Of a DNA stretch of 64,000 bases, positions 36,470 to 46,078 are shown in pieces. The stretch's first letter is position 1, and every line of letters starts with the position of its first letter. Position numbers and translations under genes: made by a program. Source of the DNA: Balneolaceae bacterium (lineage in GTDB: Bacteria > Bacteroidota > Rhodothermia > Balneolales > Balneolaceae); the NCBI GenBank assembly GCA_018401935.1, contig JAGYJQ010000001.1:310001-374000 (forward strand), in the 5' to 3' direction. The notes below the pieces were generated by a model. It did no database searches. It saw nothing but the letters and a program-made list of their open reading frames with translations, and was not told where the DNA came from.

Positions 36470-38485
36470 ATGTCTTCTAAGCTAGTAAGCTCACATAAAA
36501 AAGATAGCCACCTTCCAAAGCAACATGGCGCCTTGGACTTGTATGATTCTCTACTACTTCCTCGGCTTATAGAGGAGAAGATGCTCAAGCTTTTACGGCA
36601 AAACAAAATAAGCAAATGGTTCTCTGGTATCGGACAAGAAGCGATCTCAGTGGGAGTAACTAAAGCCTGTACCGATGAAGATTTTTTACTCCCAATGCAC
36701 CGAAATTTGGGTGTGTTTACCAGCAGGAATGTACCTCTATACCCCCTTTTTTGTCAACTTTTTGGTAAGGCAGATGGCTTTAGCTCCGGTCGTGAACGTT
36801 CATTCCATTTTGGTAGCTTAGAACACAAGGTGATTGGTATGATATCGCATTTAGCAGCAATGATGCCTGTTGCAGACGGCTTAGCACTGGCCAATAAAAT
36901 GCGAAATAAACAAGCTATCGCGGTGTCTTTTTGTGGAGATGGCGCCACAAGTGAGGGTGATTTTCATGAAGCGTTAAACTTGGCTGCTGTTTGGAACTTA
37001 CCGGCTGTCTTTATTATAGAAAATAATGGGTACGGCCTATCCACCCCAACTTCGCAACAATACGCCTGTGAACATTTAATAGACCGTGCTATTGGGTATG
37101 GTGTTGAAGGTATACAAGTAGACGGGAATGATATTTTTGCTGTAATGGACGCAATGAAGCAAGCTCGAGTCAGTGCTTTATCAGGTAAACCAGTACTCAT
37201 TGAAGCGTTAACTTTTAGAATGCGGGGTCATGAGGAAGCCTCAGGAACGGCTTATGTTCCCAAAGATATGATGGATGAATGGGCTAAAAAGGATCCCATC
37301 GTTCGATTTGAGCAGTACCTTCGCCATAGTTTCGATTATACCGATCAGCAATTTTCGGAGCATACCAAACGGCTAAAAGATTGGTTTAAAGCTGACTTAA
37401 ATAAAGCACTAGTTGCTAAAGAACCCATTTTTAATGAAGAGCGCGAACGATCGGCTATATTTGTTCCGCAATACAGCCCTAGCTCTACTACTAGGGCTAC
37501 GATAAAACAAAATGTAGTAGAAAAACGGTTCGTAGATGCTATTTCTACAGGATTGTCCCAAAGTTTGCGTGAAGACGATAGTGTACTACTCATGGGGCAA
37601 GACGTGGCTGAATATGGCGGAGTCTTTAAAATTTCGGATGGGTTCCTAGCTGAATTTGGAACACAACGAATTCGAAATACACCTATCATTGAATCCGGTA
37701 TTCTAGGGGCGGCTTTGGGCTTATCACTAGATGGATTTAAACCGATTGTTGAGATGCAATTTGCTGATTTTGTGAGTTGCGGGATGAATCAAATTGTCCA
37801 AAATATTGCAAAATCTCATTACCGTTGGACACCCGGAATTAATGTGACCATTCGCTTACCTCATGGAGCAGGTGTTGGAGCAGGGCCTTTTCATTCACAA
37901 TCTCCAGAGTCATGGTTTATGCCTCATGCAGGATTGAAAATTCTAGTTCCATCCAGTGTGCAAGATGCTCAGAACATGCTTTATAGTGCCATTTTAGAAC
38001 CAAACCCGGTGTTATTTTTTGAACATAAAAGACTTTATCGTAGCCTTAGAGAGACGGTACCTGCCAAAGCAGAATGGACCGACATTCATGCCGCAAGGGT
38101 ACTACGTGAAGGGAATCATCTGAGTATTATTACTTTTGGTTGGCCGGTTCATTGGGCTTTAGATATTGCTAAAGAAATGGAAGAACTAGGTATTTCTATT
38201 GAAGTCGTTGATTTGAGGAGTCTAGCCCCTATAGATTGGCCTACTCTGCTAAGCTCTGTTAAGAAAACAAATCGGGTTTTATTACTACAAGAAACCTCTG
38301 AAATTATGGGCCCTATGAGTGAAATAGGATCTTACCTGGCAGAGAATGCCTTTCAATGGTTAGATGCGCCAATTAAAAGAGTATCATCCATCCACACACC
38401 TATCCCATTCAACAAGAATTTAGAGGTCGGTTATTTAGGGCAACATCGATTGAAAGAGCAGGTATTAGACCTGCTAAACTATTAA
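36470..38485 (+). CDS. Fused E1 alpha-beta subunit of a 2-oxo acid dehydrogenase
   Basis: The 671-residue protein joins both halves of the thiamine-diphosphate E1 enzyme. The alpha half has GDGATSEGDFHEALNLAAVW (Gly156 onward) ending at Asn185-Asn186, the TPP-binding motif. The beta half from about residue 345 has VLLMGQDVAEYGGVFKIS, ESGILGAALGLSLDG and the C-terminal transketolase-like domain (VVDLRSLAPID). Sequence alone does not decide between pyruvate and branched-chain substrates; fused forms in Bacteroidota are often annotated as branched-chain. No E2 or E3 gene is nearby. Confidence 0.9.
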   Translation: MSSKLVSSHKKDSHLPKQHGALDLYDSLLLPRLIEEKMLKLLRQNKISKWFSGIGQEAISVGVTKACTDEDFLLPMHRNLGVFTSRNVPLYPLFCQLFGKADGFSSGRERSFHFGSLEHKVIGMISHLAAMMPVADGLALANKMRNKQAIAVSFCGDGATSEGDFHEALNLAAVWNLPAVFIIENNGYGLSTPTSQQYACEHLIDRAIGYGVEGIQVDGNDIFAVMDAMKQARVSALSGKPVLIEALTFRMRGHEEASGTAYVPKDMMDEWAKKDPIVRFEQYLRHSFDYTDQQFSEHTKRLKDWFKADLNKALVAKEPIFNEERERSAIFVPQYSPSSTTRATIKQNVVEKRFVDAISTGLSQSLREDDSVLLMGQDVAEYGGVFKISDGFLAEFGTQRIRNTPIIESGILGAALGLSLDGFKPIVEMQFADFVSCGMNQIVQNIAKSHYRWTPGINVTIRLPHGAGVGAGPFHSQSPESWFMPHAGLKILVPSSVQDAQNMLYSAILEPNPVLFFEHKRLYRSLRETVPAKAEWTDIHAARVLREGNHLSIITFGWPVHWALDIAKEMEELGISIEVVDLRSLAPIDWPTLLSSVKKTNRVLLLQETSEIMGPMSEIGSYLAENAFQWLDAPIKRVSSIHTPIPFNKNLEVGYLGQHRLKEQVLDLLNY

Positions 38486-38502
38486 CAGGGATAGTTTATA
38501 AT

Positions 38503-39570
38503 CTAGGCGTAGTCATGTGGATGAATGAGGCGTTTGATAAGCAACATGAGAATTCCATTAACATCCATCGTTGAAAATCCTTTAATTGCTCGATCTGCGT
38601 CTAATAAGGCATTAAATATTCCCATCATATCTGCTGCTGTATACCTCTTTGCATCGGCGGATAATCGCTTGAAGTAAAAGGGTGAATTTATATGAAGTGC
38701 TTTTTTTATCTCATTATCGGATTTAGAAGCCTGTTTTAATCGAATTATTTGCCATAGTTTTAAAAAATCAGAATATAAAAAAGCTACAATACGAATTAGT
38801 TCACCGGTATCGGATTTGCTTTGTTGAAGGATTCTCTCAGCAATAAAAAAGGCATCTTGAAGTTTTTTTTGATTAATGGCTTCCTTTAGTTCAAATACAT
38901 CGAAGCCTCGATATGATCCAACTATGGACCGGACCTTATTTAGGTCTATTTCACCTTCAATATTAGCTGTATATGTGCAAATTTTATCTATTTCTGAGGA
39001 CAATAGTTTTAAATCATTTCCTACTAATTGGGCCAGCAATTGGGCAACTTGTTCACTTAAATAGGTCGAATACTCTTGTTTAGCCCAGCCCATTACCCAA
39101 TTCGCTAACTGATGATCTGGAAGTGGGTCAAATAGTAGCGTATGTATTGGGGCCTGATGTAATCCCTTGCCTAACCTAGTATTCTTTGGAATTTTGGACT
39201 CTAGATGTACAACAAAAATAGTTTGTGGATTGGGGTGCTGTAGATAGTGTAAGAAATCATCTTGTAAATTGGCGGGCATTCTTTTGAAGAGATCATTGGC
39301 ATTCTTAACCACAACCAATCGACGCTCAGCCATCATAGGATAACTCTTGACTAATTGGAGAACAGCTTCTAACTGTACCTCATTTCCATAGAGAAAGTCA
39401 CTGTTGAAATCACGCTCATGCGATGGAATTATTTGAAGAATTTGCTGTAAGAATCTATCGACAAAGAAATTTTCTTCCCCTTCAATGACATAAATTGGAT
39501 GCACTTCACCCCTTTGTAAGGAAGCAACTGCTCCACGAAATAGATCAAGGGATGTGTTCTTTGCTGCCAT
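38503..39570 (-). CDS. holA: DNA polymerase III delta subunit
   Basis: HolA is the clamp-loader subunit that opens the sliding clamp. The 355-residue protein starts with a region matching the family pattern: HPIYVIEGEENFFVDRFLQQI, LVVVKNANDLFKR, and later SELDKICTYT and FDVFELKEAINQKKLQDAF. There is no strict P-loop, as expected for delta. It faces the fused E1 gene tail to tail with 17 bp between and lies 25 bp after asnS. Confidence 0.88.
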   Translation of the reverse strand: MAAKNTSLDLFRGAVASLQRGEVHPIYVIEGEENFFVDRFLQQILQIIPSHERDFNSDFLYGNEVQLEAVLQLVKSYPMMAERRLVVVKNANDLFKRMPANLQDDFLHYLQHPNPQTIFVVHLESKIPKNTRLGKGLHQAPIHTLLFDPLPDHQLANWVMGWAKQEYSTYLSEQVAQLLAQLVGNDLKLLSSEIDKICTYTANIEGEIDLNKVRSIVGSYRGFDVFELKEAINQKKLQDAFFIAERILQQSKSDTGELIRIVAFLYSDFLKLWQIIRLKQASKSDNEIKKALHINSPFYFKRLSADAKRYTAADMMGIFNALLDADRAIKGFSTMDVNGILMLLIKRLIHPHDYA

Positions 39571-39595
39571 AATAAATGTAATAACTCTTCGTAGG

Positions 39596-41101
39596 TTACG
39601 GAGTTATCCGTCCCATCATTCGAGGGAATGCAATGGTTTCTCTAACATGACTAAGTCCGCATATCCATGCTACGGTTCGTTCTAAACCCAATCCAAAACC
39701 GGCATGAGGGACACTACCAAAACGTCGTAAATCGATGTACCAATCAAAAACTTCTGGGTCCAGTCCCTCTTCCTCTATTCTAGATAGAATTACTTCTAAA
39801 TTATCTTCCCGTTGGCTCCCCCCAACAATTTCACCATAGCCTTCAGGTGCTAGCACATCCACTCCTAATGCATAGGTGTCCGTTTCGTCACGTTTCATGT
39901 AAAAGGCTTTGATTTCAGCGGGCCAATGGCTTACCATAACGGGTACATCGAATTGCATGGTAAGTACTGTTTCATCACTCCCACCAAAATCGGAACCCCA
40001 AGAAAATTCCTGCGCAGATTGTTTCCATTTTGGAATATTTCGTAAATCCTCTTCTATTTGATCTATTCTATTTTTTATATCAATAATGCGCTTCTCAATC
40101 TGTTTCTTTCTCCATTTTTTAGCAGAACCATGTTCTTTTTCAATCGCATCCTGCTCCTGGGTAAGTTCTTGCGTTTCTAATACTCTTTGTTGAACTAATT
40201 CATCTAGCATCTTCGCTGTTTTTTCTGAGGTAAGTAGCTCAACAGCCTCGTCATATTTTATACGTACAAAAGCTTTTTCAACCAGTCGTTCAAGCGAACT
40301 GGTATCGCGTTCCAGCAGCGATAGTTCATGAGTATATTTTTTTAAGACTTCAGCAACAATAGATTTAAGCATATCTTCTGCTAAATCCATATTCATATCC
40401 AAATCATAGAAAGCCATTTCAGGTTCAATCATCCAGAATTCGGACAAGTGACGGCGAGTTTTAGATTTTTCTGCTCTAAACGTTGGGCCAAAAGTATAAA
40501 TTAGCCCATGTGCCATCGCCAAAGCCTCACCATATAGTTGACCTGTTTGAGCTAAATAGGCTTTTTCGTCAAAAAAATCCGTCTCAAATAACGTCGTACT
40601 CCCTTCGGCAGCATTGGGGGTAAAAATGGGGGTGTCTGTCTGAATAAACCCTCGCGATTGAAAAAAATTATGAATGGCAAATATGATTCCATTTCGTACA
40701 CGCATAACTGCCCATTGTCGCTGGCTACGCAACCATAAATGACGTCGATTCATTAAAAATTCAATGCCATGTTCCTTTGGAGTAATTGGATATTCAGTCA
40801 CTAACTGAATCACATCAAGACTTTTGACTTGGAGTTCTACCCCACCAAGACTACGTTCGTCGGCGACCACTAATCCATGTAAGCGAATAGAGGATTCTTG
40901 CTTCAGACTCACCGCTGCATCCCAGCTTTCAACAGAAACTTCTTCTTTATTTACTACGCACTGACAAATACCAGAGCCATCTCTACATTCTATGAATACC
41001 AAGCTTCCACTGCTTCTTACATTGTATACCCAACCAGCAAGGTCAACATCTGTGGCGATATGATTTTTTAATTGATGAATATATGTCAATTGTTTGTTCA
41101 T
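39596..41101 (-). CDS. asnS: Asparaginyl-tRNA synthetase with a charged insertion
   Basis: This class II synthetase charges tRNA-Asn. An OB-fold anticodon domain comes first (DVDLAGWVYNVRSSGSLVFIECRDGSG), then the catalytic core with TPIFTPNAAEGSTTLFET, YTFGPTFRAEKSKTRRHLSEFWMIEPE and the closing GFGLGLERTVAWICG. At 501 residues it is longer than the 466 of E. coli. The extra length is a highly charged coiled-coil-like stretch at about residues 292-365 within the catalytic domain. Confidence 0.95.
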   Translation of the reverse strand: MNKQLTYIHQLKNHIATDVDLAGWVYNVRSSGSLVFIECRDGSGICQCVVNKEEVSVESWDAAVSLKQESSIRLHGLVVADERSLGGVELQVKSLDVIQLVTEYPITPKEHGIEFLMNRRHLWLRSQRQWAVMRVRNGIIFAIHNFFQSRGFIQTDTPIFTPNAAEGSTTLFETDFFDEKAYLAQTGQLYGEALAMAHGLIYTFGPTFRAEKSKTRRHLSEFWMIEPEMAFYDLDMNMDLAEDMLKSIVAEVLKKYTHELSLLERDTSSLERLVEKAFVRIKYDEAVELLTSEKTAKMLDELVQQRVLETQELTQEQDAIEKEHGSAKKWRKKQIEKRIIDIKNRIDQIEEDLRNIPKWKQSAQEFSWGSDFGGSDETVLTMQFDVPVMVSHWPAEIKAFYMKRDETDTYALGVDVLAPEGYGEIVGGSQREDNLEVILSRIEEEGLDPEVFDWYIDLRRFGSVPHAGFGLGLERTVAWICGLSHVRETIAFPRMMGRITP

Positions 41102-41115
41102 ACTTTTCTATGCTA

Positions 41116-42348
41116 CTATTTTGGGGTTAATTTTGCTTCTACAAATTCACTCTCACTCATAAACCCTTGAGCAAAAGACATGATATCTTGGGCCGGCACC
41201 CGATCGATATGTTCCACTAGTTCGTCTAAGTCTACATGTCGCTTATAATAAATCTCACTCTTTGCTAATCGCATCATCCGATTCGACGTATTTTCCTGAC
41301 TTAGTAGGAGTTTTCCTTTCAATTGTGCTTTGGCCTCAGTTAATTCTTTGTTTGCTATTTCCTCGTTTGCAACAAGGTTTAGTTGTTCGACTACTAATTC
41401 ATGTACATGTTCTACATATTCTTTGTCTGTGCCTACATACACCCCCCAAATACCTGTTTCCAGAAAACTTTGATTGAAGGTTTGTACCGAATAACAATAC
41501 CCGTACTTTTCTCTAATATTTTGATGGAGACGAGAACTCATTCCTCCACCTAATAAAGTATTAGTGAGCAGTAGCACATACTTTTGATCATCGTCGAAAT
41601 GCAGCCCTCTACGACCCCAAATGTAATGCGTCTGTTCAATACTTTTAGTTAAGGATAACGGAGTGGTATCCAAAGGACTTAGCTCTTCATTAGGGTGCTC
41701 TACCAGCTGACGATCTTGACTCGTTAATACCGATTCACAGTAACGTAGTACCCTATCATGATCAACTTTCCCTGCAACAGCAACGATTAGATTTTCTGGT
41801 GCATACCGATCCCTCATGTATTGGAATAAATCCTCATCCGTAAAAGCAGAGACGGTTTCCTCATACCCTAAAATTGGCCTTCCAAGGGGGTGGTTTTGGA
41901 ATAAATGACTGGTGAATTCTTCAAATAAGTAATCATCAGGAGAGTCACGATACATTTTCATCTCTTCTATCACTACCTTTTTTTCCTTCTCGATTTCCTC
42001 TTTAGGGAAAATTGGATTCATTACCATATCTGATAATACGTCTAAAGCAGTGGTTAATTCCGTATCTAGGCAGCGAGCGTAGTAGCAGGTGTACTCAGTG
42101 GATGTAAATGCATTGAGGTAGCCACCTACTGACTCCATAGATTGAGCAATTTCAAAGGCAGTTCGATTTTTTGTTCCTTTAAAAAGCATATGCTCTAAAA
42201 AATGGGTTACCCCTGCCTGCTTTTGCGTTTCATGACGGGCACCGGATTTTACCCAAATTCCTGCCGTAACGCTTTTTACACTAGGAATATGCTCGGTTAC
42301 AATGGTTAAACCGTTTGGTAAAACTGTTCTTGTTATAAAATCATCCAT
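41116..42348 (-). CDS. M16-family zinc peptidase
   Basis: The 410-residue protein has the inverted zinc motif HFLEH at residues 49-53 with the downstream conserved EKKVVIEEMKMY helix carrying the third ligand. Its size and motif layout match single-domain processing-peptidase-like members of the M16B group. The substrate is unknown. It lies between asnS and pnp, a neighbourhood seen in other bacteria, but a terminator separates it from pnp. Confidence 0.9.
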   Translation of the reverse strand: MDDFITRTVLPNGLTIVTEHIPSVKSVTAGIWVKSGARHETQKQAGVTHFLEHMLFKGTKNRTAFEIAQSMESVGGYLNAFTSTEYTCYYARCLDTELTTALDVLSDMVMNPIFPKEEIEKEKKVVIEEMKMYRDSPDDYLFEEFTSHLFQNHPLGRPILGYEETVSAFTDEDLFQYMRDRYAPENLIVAVAGKVDHDRVLRYCESVLTSQDRQLVEHPNEELSPLDTTPLSLTKSIEQTHYIWGRRGLHFDDDQKYVLLLTNTLLGGGMSSRLHQNIREKYGYCYSVQTFNQSFLETGIWGVYVGTDKEYVEHVHELVVEQLNLVANEEIANKELTEAKAQLKGKLLLSQENTSNRMMRLAKSEIYYKRHVDLDELVEHIDRVPAQDIMSFAQGFMSESEFVEAKLTPK

Positions 42349-42512
42349 ATATATAAGGTATTAACTCTGGGTACATTTGGATAGTATTATTATATCATAG
42401 TTAGATATTTCCAAATATACCGTATTGTCTTTATTTGTTAGAAAGATACAGTAATCTCTATGAATCTACCCGACTTTGTAGAGCGGACTATATAGAGCTG
42501 GCTTTATCAACC

Positions 42513-42545
42513 AAAAAAGGCATTCCCTTAAGGAATGCCTTTTTC
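42513..42545 (-). terminator. Intrinsic terminator after pnp
   Basis: GGCATTCC pairs with GGAATGCC around a short TTAAG loop and is followed on the minus strand by a run of six U residues. The A-run on the other side means it could also work in reverse. It lies 24 bp after the pnp stop and ends the rimP-pnp series. Confidence 0.9.
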
Positions 42546-42568
42546 TAAAAAATACAATGATTTCGTGA

Positions 42569-44677
42569 TTAGTCACGCGGCATAAGTGCTTTTCTGGAAA
42601 GACGAAGTTTACCACCATGTTCTACTTTAAGTAATACAACATCAATTTCATCTCCCAGTGCAAGGTAATCAGAAACATTTTCTACTCGTTTGTGATCGAT
42701 TTCAGAAATATGCAGTAATCCATCTTTTCCAGGTGCTACTTCTACAAAAGCTCCAAAGTCTTTAATAGATTTAACAACCCCTTTATAAGTGGCACCCTCT
42801 TCTAAATGACCCACAATCATTTTAATACGTTTTTTAGCTTCTTCTGCCTTCGCTAGATCATTAGCAGAAATAGTAATTACGCCTTTGCCTTTATCATTTT
42901 CTTCAATGATAATTTCGGTACCGGTCTCTCTTTGTAAGGTTTGAATTACCTTACCTCCAGGTCCGATTACCGCACCAATATCACTTCCATCAATTTCCAT
43001 TTTCAGGAATTGGGGGGCATACTGTGAAAGCTCTGGTCGAGCTACAGAGATACTCTCGGCCATTCTTTCCAAAATATGTAAACGCCCTACTCGAGCTTGT
43101 TCTAAGGCTTCCTCAATTATCTCAAAACTAATACCCTGAACTTTCATATCCATTTGACAGGCGGTAATACCATCAACCGAACCCGCGGTTTTAAAATCCA
43201 TGTCACCCATGAAATCTTCTTCGCCGCGAATATCAGATAATACAACGGTATTTTCTTCACCAACAATCATACCCATAGCAATTCCAGCTACTGGTTTTTT
43301 AAGGGGAACACCTGCGTCCATTAAAGCCAATGAGCCTCCACATACAGACGCCATTGAAGATGAACCATTGGATTCTGTGATATCAGAGATTACACGTACA
43401 ACGTAGCTAAACTCATTAAAACTAGGCATCATTTTGCGAAGTGCTCGTTCTGCTAGATGTCCGTGCCCTATTTCTCGCCGTCCAGGACCACGCATAAAGC
43501 CAGCCTCACCTACTGAATAAGGAGGGAAATTGTAGTGAAGCATGAATGTTTTTGCTTCCTGATCAAATAAGGTATCGACATTTTGCTCATCTCTTTTTGT
43601 TCCCAAGGTTACTGACACAAGAGCTTGTGTCTCACCACGGGTAAAGATGGAAGAGCCATGAGTACGAGGTATATATCCAACTTGAGTCCAGATATCTCTA
43701 ATATCTACCGGTGAACGCCCATCGATACGTCTTTTTTGGGTTAAAATCATATTCCGCAATTCATCTTTTTCAATCTGACCCAAAATTCCTTTTGCTTCAG
43801 CGATGAATACTTCATCTTTTTCCTGTTCTTCTAGTGTGGCAATGGCCGTATCTTTAATGTCTTTGATCTTGCCATTATACTCCTCTTTACCAAGGCCTAT
43901 GCCAATGACCTCTTTCATTTTTTGTTCGGCTAACGCTTTTACTTCTGACTCAATGGTGTCATCGACTTTTGAGGGTATGAACTCACGTTTTTCTTTTCCG
44001 AGTTCTTTACGTAATTCATCTTGGAAATCACATAATTTCGCGATGGAAGCATGAGCTACCTTGATAGCTTCAAGCATTTCTATTTCAGAAATCTCATCCA
44101 TTTCACCTTCAATCATCAACACAGAGTCCCGAGTACCACCTACGACCATATCAATATCAGATGCTTTTAACTCACTAACCGTTGGGTTAATAACGTATTC
44201 ACCATCAATTCGACCGACTCTAACTTCACCCATGGGACCATCGAAGGGAACATCGGACAAATGAAGAGCTAAACTAGCACCAACGGCTCCCAACACATCA
44301 CCATCATTCTCGTCATCGGAGGAAATCACCGAACTGATTACTTGTGTATCGTTATAATATCCTTTTGGAAATAACGGACGCAGAACACGATCGATTAATC
44401 TACTGGATAAGATTTCTTTTTCATTTGATCTCCCTTCTCTCTTCATAAAACCGCCAGGAAAACGCCCAGCAGCAGAAAAGCTTTCTTTATGATCAACGGT
44501 TAAGGGGAAAAAATTTTGACCAGGTTTTGGCTCCTTAGCACTTACTGCGGTACATAAGACCATAGTGTCACCCATACGAACCACTACGGAACCATCGGCT
44601 TGTTTTGCTATTCTACCTGTCTCAATCGACAGTGTTTTGCCAGGGGCAAATTCAATACTTCTAAAATCTTCTTTCAT
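42569..44677 (-). CDS. pnp: Polyribonucleotide nucleotidyltransferase (PNPase)
   Basis: PNPase degrades RNA from the 3' end using phosphate and is a core part of RNA turnover. The 702-residue protein has two RNase PH domains (the second from about residue 315, with RTHGSSIFTRGETQALVSVTLG and FMGDMDFKTAGS), then a KH domain with IGPGGKVIQTLQRETG at about residue 560, and an S1 domain (GATYKGVVKSIKDFGAFVEVAPG). It follows rpsO, the classic arrangement, and the gap between them carries two hairpins. Confidence 0.97.
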   Translation of the reverse strand: MKEDFRSIEFAPGKTLSIETGRIAKQADGSVVVRMGDTMVLCTAVSAKEPKPGQNFFPLTVDHKESFSAAGRFPGGFMKREGRSNEKEILSSRLIDRVLRPLFPKGYYNDTQVISSVISSDDENDGDVLGAVGASLALHLSDVPFDGPMGEVRVGRIDGEYVINPTVSELKASDIDMVVGGTRDSVLMIEGEMDEISEIEMLEAIKVAHASIAKLCDFQDELRKELGKEKREFIPSKVDDTIESEVKALAEQKMKEVIGIGLGKEEYNGKIKDIKDTAIATLEEQEKDEVFIAEAKGILGQIEKDELRNMILTQKRRIDGRSPVDIRDIWTQVGYIPRTHGSSIFTRGETQALVSVTLGTKRDEQNVDTLFDQEAKTFMLHYNFPPYSVGEAGFMRGPGRREIGHGHLAERALRKMMPSFNEFSYVVRVISDITESNGSSSMASVCGGSLALMDAGVPLKKPVAGIAMGMIVGEENTVVLSDIRGEEDFMGDMDFKTAGSVDGITACQMDMKVQGISFEIIEEALEQARVGRLHILERMAESISVARPELSQYAPQFLKMEIDGSDIGAVIGPGGKVIQTLQRETGTEIIIEENDKGKGVITISANDLAKAEEAKKRIKMIVGHLEEGATYKGVVKSIKDFGAFVEVAPGKDGLLHISEIDHKRVENVSDYLALGDEIDVVLLKVEHGGKLRLSRKALMPRD

Positions 44678-44700
44678 TATTTATCTCTTTAGTTGCTTTA

Positions 44701-44726
44701 TCTCACATATAATTGATTTGTGAGAG
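44701..44726 (-). promoter_or_regulatory. Hairpin in the pnp leader
   Basis: TCTCACA pairs with TGTGAGA around an 11-base AT-rich loop, about 25-50 bases upstream of the pnp ATG. In E. coli the rpsO-pnp gap has a stem-loop cut by RNase III that lets PNPase repress itself. The position here is similar, but the sequence is not shared and the role is an inference. Confidence 0.45.
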
Positions 44727-44737
44727 AAAATATTTAT

Positions 44738-44765
44738 AAAAAAAGCTCCAGTGTGGAGCCTTTCG
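44738..44765 (-). terminator. Intrinsic terminator between rpsO and pnp
   Basis: On the minus strand GGCTCCA pairs with TGGAGCT (one G-U pair) around a CAC loop, followed by seven U residues. It would stop or reduce read-through from rpsO into pnp. Confidence 0.8.
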
Positions 44766-44767
44766 AT

Positions 44768-45037
44768 TTATTTACGAATACCGAGTTCTTTGATGAGGAC
44801 TCTGTACTTTTCGATATCGTTTTTCATTAAATAATTAAGTAAACGACGTCGTTTACCTACTAACTTAAGCAAACCTCTTCGTGAGGAATGGTCTTTTTTA
44901 TTAGACTTTAAGTGTTCTGTAAGATGATTAATCCGGTGGGTGAATAAGGCTATTTGCCCTTCTGTTGATCCCGTATTTGTACTGTCACCACCAAAATTGG
45001 TGAAAAGTTCTTTTTTTTCTTCTGCGGTTATGCTCAT
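44768..45037 (-). CDS. rpsO: 30S ribosomal protein S15
   Basis: S15 binds 16S rRNA in the platform of the small subunit. The 89-residue product has the typical length and the motifs [41 protein letters not shown] split across two helices, ending [22 protein letters not shown] terminator lies directly after its stop, before pnp. Confidence 0.98.
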   Translation of the reverse strand: MSITAEEKKELFTNFGGDSTNTGSTEGQIALFTHRINHLTEHLKSNKKDHSSRRGLLKLVGKRRRLLNYLMKNDIEKYRVLIKELGIRK

Positions 45038-45126
45038 GTAATTGGAATGTTATCAATTCTATATTAGTCTGAAAATATACGCTTTTTTATGTAATAGAGC
45101 AATAAAGCTATACAGCTAGTTACAAA

Positions 45127-46068
45127 TTAAATACTCCGCCCTGCTAATATTTCGAGACTTTTTTTTCTATCCAGTTTTAGCTGGGATACTAATTCATCCG
45201 AACCTGTAAACTTCTGTTCATCACGGATACGATCTATTAAAAATACTCGGAGAGTCTGCCCATAAATCTGTTCATTGAATGAAAACAAATGAACCTCAAT
45301 ACGTTGATTTTGCCCATTAAATGTGGGTCTATTCCCTATATTCATCATCCCGTGATATGTCTTGCCTTGCAGTTGTACGAGTACCGCATAGATACCTTCT
45401 CTGGGTATAAGTTTGTCTCTATGGCTCAGTTGTATATTGGCTGTTGGGAATCCTATGGTTCTTCCCCGCTCGTCACCATGAACAACTACCCCTTCAAAGC
45501 TATATGGCCTTCCTAAAAATTTTTCCGCCTGCATGGCATTTCCGTATATCTCAAGAGATTGGCGAATCTTAGTACTACTAATGGTAAGGTCACCCATTTC
45601 TTTTTTATCTACTATCTCTACCTCAAAATTTAGCTGTGTCGATATTTTTTGAAGGGTTTGAGCATTTCCATCTCTGTTCTTGCCAAAATGATGATCATAC
45701 CCAATGATAAAATGCGATAGACCAATTTTGGCGGAAAGTATGTTTGTTACAAATTCTTTTGAATTTTGGAGGGAAAAATCTCGAGTGAATGGTATCACGC
45801 ATAATACATCCACTCCTAGTTCACTCAAATGCTTTGAGCGTTCTTCTAAGGTCGTTAACAGTCGTATTCCTTCATCACCCGCGTGAATGATACTTCGTGG
45901 ATGTGGGTCAAAACTCACTACCACACTTCTACAGTTATGTTGTTTTGCTTTTTGAACTAGACGCTTCATGAGTGAGATATGACCCTGATGTATACCATCA
46001 AAAGTACCAACAGTGAGTACCGTCTCCTTCTTATACGTAATGTCCTCGATGAAGCAAATCTCTGTCAT
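45127..46068 (-). CDS. ribF: Bifunctional riboflavin kinase / FAD synthetase
   Basis: RibF turns riboflavin into FMN and then FAD. The 313-residue protein has the adenylyltransferase half with TVGTFDGIHQGH and SSTKIRQSLEIYGNAMQAEKFLGRPY, and the kinase half with GRTIGFPTANIQL. It lies between truB and rpsO, 10 bp after truB, the usual bacterial order. Confidence 0.95.
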   Translation of the reverse strand: MTEICFIEDITYKKETVLTVGTFDGIHQGHISLMKRLVQKAKQHNCRSVVVSFDPHPRSIIHAGDEGIRLLTTLEERSKHLSELGVDVLCVIPFTRDFSLQNSKEFVTNILSAKIGLSHFIIGYDHHFGKNRDGNAQTLQKISTQLNFEVEIVDKKEMGDLTISSTKIRQSLEIYGNAMQAEKFLGRPYSFEGVVVHGDERGRTIGFPTANIQLSHRDKLIPREGIYAVLVQLQGKTYHGMMNIGNRPTFNGQNQRIEVHLFSFNEQIYGQTLRVFLIDRIRDEQKFTGSDELVSQLKLDRKKSLEILAGRSI

Positions 46069-46078
46069 AGGTTCAAAT

